Below are positions 41,593-44,396 of a stretch of DNA of 44,396 nt, in pieces (the first letter of the stretch is position 1; the number at the start of each line of letters is the position of its first letter). A program made the position numbers and the translations under genes. The stretch is from Aminicella lysinilytica (GTDB lineage: Bacteria; Bacillota; Clostridia; Peptostreptococcales; Anaerovoracaceae): contig NZ_SNXO01000018.1 in assembly GCF_004362975.1 (NCBI RefSeq), positions 1-44,396 of the forward strand, written 5' to 3'. The notes under the pieces were generated by a model. The model had not been told where the DNA came from. It made no database searches and was given only the letters and a program-made list of their open reading frames with translations.

Positions 41593-43812
41593 TCACCTTA
41601 CCGTGACCTTGCACTTATATACCTGTGTGTTTGTAGAATCTATTACCAGCACTACTGCCTTGCCCTTTTTCTTTCCTCTGACTACTCCCGCCGGAGATAC
41701 TGAGGCGATGGAATTATCAGATGAAACGAATTTCAACCCCGTATATACAGGATAAAGAGCATCTGTCTTAATATTGATCTTACCATACGAACCGGCCTTT
41801 ACTTTCATAGACTTGCGAGTCAGTTCTATATATGGGGCTACGACTGTACTGTCGATATCCACGACATTCAGGGTATATGATGCTGATACCTTGCCTATCG
41901 TAACGCTTATGACAGTCTTTCCTTTCTTCAGAGCTTCTACATTGCCGTCACTGTTTACCGTTGCTACGGCTGGAACAGACGACTTCCACTTCATGCCGCT
42001 GGTGTCCGCTGAAAACGGCACGGCCGTGTAAGGATTGTCCGACACAACGCCTGCCACACCTGCAAAGGACTTTTTGTTCAAAAAGTATATAGCCTTGATT
42101 TTACTGCTGTCGGCTTTACCGGAGCGTATTTTCTTCCACTTTGCGTGAGCCGTTAAACTACTGGTAGCAACGGTATCTTTGGTGAGTTTTATCATAGAGC
42201 CGCCGTTATTATAATACCAGCCCTTAAACTCATAACCCTTCTTTGCCGGGTTCTTCGGGAATCCCGTGATGACCCTCTGACTGTAGGCAGTAATGGTCTT
42301 GACGGGCTTCTTTCCATTTACGAACTTTACCTTATATTCCTTAAGCTGAAGTGTCTTGTAATTGGCGTCGATCCAGGCGACACGCTTGTTGATCCATGTC
42401 TTCAGCTGAGTGACTTCCTCGCTGTATGGTCTGTTGCCTTTTACTGTAGTATCGCCGTCTATATCCATGGCGTAGGTGCCCCACTTCTCCATGTCGTACT
42501 TCTCCGAGATGCCTACCTGAGCAACATACTTATCCAGCTGGCCGCCGTCTCTGGTCAGTTCCTCAAGTTTAGCCTTGATGACCGGCCATCTATCCACGAC
42601 CTTCTTAGAGAAGGTTTTGTCCTCGAAAAGCCTGCCGTACCATACGTTCTGATTCTGTGAGAACTCTGTGGTATTCATGTTCTTGCCGTATTCCAGATCT
42701 CCCCAGGCTACGAAGTCGAAGTCCCACAAAGGTCCCCAGCACAGCTTGCCGTTCCTGGCCTTGTAGAGATATGTGCTGTTGCTGCCAAAGGCATCCCCGT
42801 TGTATGAGATTTCCTGAAGCCAGTAATAGTCCACGGCCGAATCCACATCCATATAATCTTTGTAGGATGCGCCGCTGCTTTCCTTGAAGTCCTTGCCGTA
42901 TATGGCGTCCTCGGTTTTCTGGAAGTAATCCTTGATATAGTTGTATTGAGCGTCGTTAGTATAGCCCTCGAAATCCGGACTCTCTATGAGGAACCTGTTG
43001 CCCTTCTTGGTTGTGAAGTCCCTCTTGGTCGATGTCGGATCCTTGGTTTTCTCGTCATCGGCGCTGCCCATAGAAAGGAGATAGCCGCCGGTGATGGTAG
43101 GCTCTGTAGTCGCGCTGCTTGACGTCTTATCTGTCAGATCGTCTATGTTGACGCTGTTCTTGTCGACTCTCACCTGAGTGCTTAGATAGTAACTCCCATA
43201 ATATGTGCCGTTCATGACCACGTCCACGAACTGGCATTTCGGCGTGTAAGCCATGCCCAGCTGACCGCCCAGCCAGTATGTCAGCTTGTTGCGTAAAAGG
43301 CTGTTATCGAATCTGTTTGCCAGCAGTACCCAGTTCTTGCTGGTGCCCATGCTCAGTAGATTCTGTTTCTTGTCGAATTTCACCTTATAGGGCTTCTTGT
43401 CTGCGTCCCAGGTGGAATTGCCCCGGCCCCTGATATAGTCCAGAGAATAGGTGCTACTTGAATCTGCAGCCTGGGTCTTCCCGGAATATTCGTCATAGTA
43501 CCCGGCCGGCACCTGCATAGTCATGTCACCGAAACACTCTGTCTGGTGGCTGCCGTCGGAATTCATGTCCGATATGGTCCCCTGTGATTCATCTATGTTG
43601 AAATACAAGGTCGGCAGTGAACTTTGGACGAACTCGACTGACCTGAGCAAAAAGCTCTCTTTGTTGCCGCTGTCGTCTCTGTCGTCTCTGACCTTAAATG
43701 ACAAAGTGTGCTTGCCTACGATGTTCTTCCCAAGTGTGTCGGTGGTTATGTCCGCGGCCTTGGTCCAGAAGTCTTCTCTGTTTTGATTTTTGATTTTTAC
43801 AGACGCAAAAGG
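41593..43812 (-). pseudogene. CotH-kinase family protein, 5' truncated by an IS
   Basis: The frame is open from 43812 (just after a TAG in the junction palindrome); about 739 codons remain and no real start is present. CotH marks: DYIRGRGNSTWDADKKPYKV, KNWVLLANRFDNSLLRNKLT, and LCWGPLWDFDFVAWGDLEYG. The C-terminus carries an InlB-type repeat (GYEFKGWYYNNGG) and two bacterial Ig-like (Big_2) domains ending KCKVTVR. Related proteins are surface protein kinases of spore coats or large cell-surface proteins. The 5' end, including any signal peptide, is lost where the IS30-type element begins. Confidence 0.88.
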
Positions 43813-43901
43813 CTATTCAATTGAATAGTTAACTTCCATGCCCCAACATAGTGTATGATGCGTGGGCCGAGAAACGGAAGTTAACATTGCAAACAGATAA
43901 T

Positions 43902-43930
43902 AGCTGACATTTAATCGTGTCAGCTTTTTT
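43902..43930 (+). terminator. Terminator ahead of the transposase
   Basis: AGCTGACA (43902-43909) and TGTCAGCT (43918-43925), then TTTTTT. It blocks read-through from outside into the transposase gene, common in insertion sequences. Confidence 0.8.
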
Positions 43931-44001
43931 GCGTTTTATATCTTAATGATGTAAAATATCATAACTTCAGCAGAGGAGGTGGCGGAGCAAAGGAGAAAAA
44001 A

Positions 44002-44396
44002 ATGAAATACAAACATTTAACATTAGATGATCGAATCGAAATACAGCATGCGTTAAAAGATCGCACATCGTTCATAAAGATAGGTGCTGTTCTTAACCGT
44101 GATGCATCAACGATCTCAAAGGAAATCAAGGCACATGCACATGTGACAAAGACCGGGACAAAATCGAGGCCACACAACTCATGTGTACATAGAAAGACCT
44201 GTATGCATGAAGGAGACATATGTGAGTTGTGCATACAGACATCATCGTGGCATGAAAGCAGGTATTGCTCGGTTTGTGGAATGTGCAATGATGTTTGCCC
44301 GGAGTTCAGGGAATATCAATGCAAGGTCCTGAAAAAGCCTCCGTATGTCTGTAACGGGTGCAAAACTCGGAGGAGTTGTACACTGAGTAAATGTAC
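44002..44396 (+). CDS. IS30-family transposase, partial
   Basis: The first 131 residues are in view. The N-terminal helix-turn-helix is MKYKHLTLDDRIEIQHALKD through VLNRDASTISKEI, typical of IS30. A cysteine-rich segment follows (CVHRKTCMHEGDICELCIQ, CSVCGMCNDVCPEF, VCNGCKTRRSC), as in the IS30 transposases of Lachnospiraceae and relatives. The DDE catalytic domain lies beyond the window. AAAGGAG before the ATG at 44002. Confidence 0.85.
   Translation, partial: MKYKHLTLDDRIEIQHALKDRTSFIKIGAVLNRDASTISKEIKAHAHVTKTGTKSRPHNSCVHRKTCMHEGDICELCIQTSSWHESRYCSVCGMCNDVCPEFREYQCKVLKKPPYVCNGCKTRRSCTLSKC

Larger units (their letters stand above)
43813..44396 (+). mobile_element. Left end of an IS30-family insertion sequence (runs off window)
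   Basis: Starts with the 16-bp palindrome CTATTCAATTGAATAG (43813-43828), which may be the target or IS tip. GTTAACTTCC (43828-43837) and GGAAGTTAAC (43876-43885) form a stem around a GCCC/GGGC inner pair. A plus-strand terminator and the transposase follow. The exact boundary with cotH is uncertain by a few bases. Confidence 0.7.

Overview
The window looks like the genome of an anaerobic Gram-positive bacterium of the Clostridia (Eubacteriales). Evidence: a CIRCE-controlled groES-groEL pair, Rex, an 8-iron ferredoxin, an ECF vitamin transporter, PepV, a TsaE-TsaB-RimI-TsaD cluster and clean AGGAGG-type ribosome binding sites. A family close to Mogibacterium/Anaerovoracaceae is a guess from gene content, not from a search. 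Nearly everything is on the minus strand; the ferredoxin at 31826 and the IS30-type transposase at 44002 are the plus-strand exceptions.

Region 1 (about 1-7682): AT-rich DNA unlike the rest. It holds a GMP synthase-like gene, a frameshifted C_GCAxxG_C_C gene, a flavin-type oxidase, and a cluster of two NifX/NifB-like proteins, two MinD-type ATPases with ferredoxin inserts, a CoA-binding protein and a DUF134 regulator, which resembles the anaerobe 'orange protein' (Orp) accessory set. A decayed amidohydrolase closes it. The block is bounded by a perfect 31-bp inverted repeat (166-196 and 7652-7682), and the gene at each edge is cut exactly at the repeat. Outside the left repeat is the start of what is probably an IS21 istA gene.

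Region 2 (7683-13900): mobile DNA. The N-terminal half of a large serine recombinase (7683-8210) and a matching C-terminal half (9439-9837) lie in swapped order, with a lipoprotein gene and IS-like debris between them. Then come a 49-residue secreted-peptide gene and a complete Gabija-type defence pair (OLD-family GajA and UvrD-like GajB), whose promoter sits inside an 11-bp inverted repeat.

Region 3 (14039-21388): part of an integrative or conjugative element: YdbC-like and RadC-like proteins, several tiny proteins, a large sortase-anchored VaFE-repeat surface protein, and ParA/ParB. It ends directly at the 3' end of the resident guaA, a known integration hot spot; no integrase is visible here.

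Region 4 (21389-43812): ordinary chromosome. It holds guaA and guaB (purine synthesis; the IMPDH resembles the Tritrichomonas type), two D-Ala-D-Ala carboxypeptidases, groEL/groES, an OGG-type glycosylase carrying a 54-bp minisatellite, a P-loop/Asp23-like fusion, ferredoxin, Rex, acyl carrier protein, an ABC-F ATPase, the t6A genes, a RibU-like S component, PepV, a NifU-like protein, a branched-chain amino-acid type binding lipoprotein, and a CotH-family protein whose 5' end is lost where an IS30-type element begins (about 43813 to the window end).
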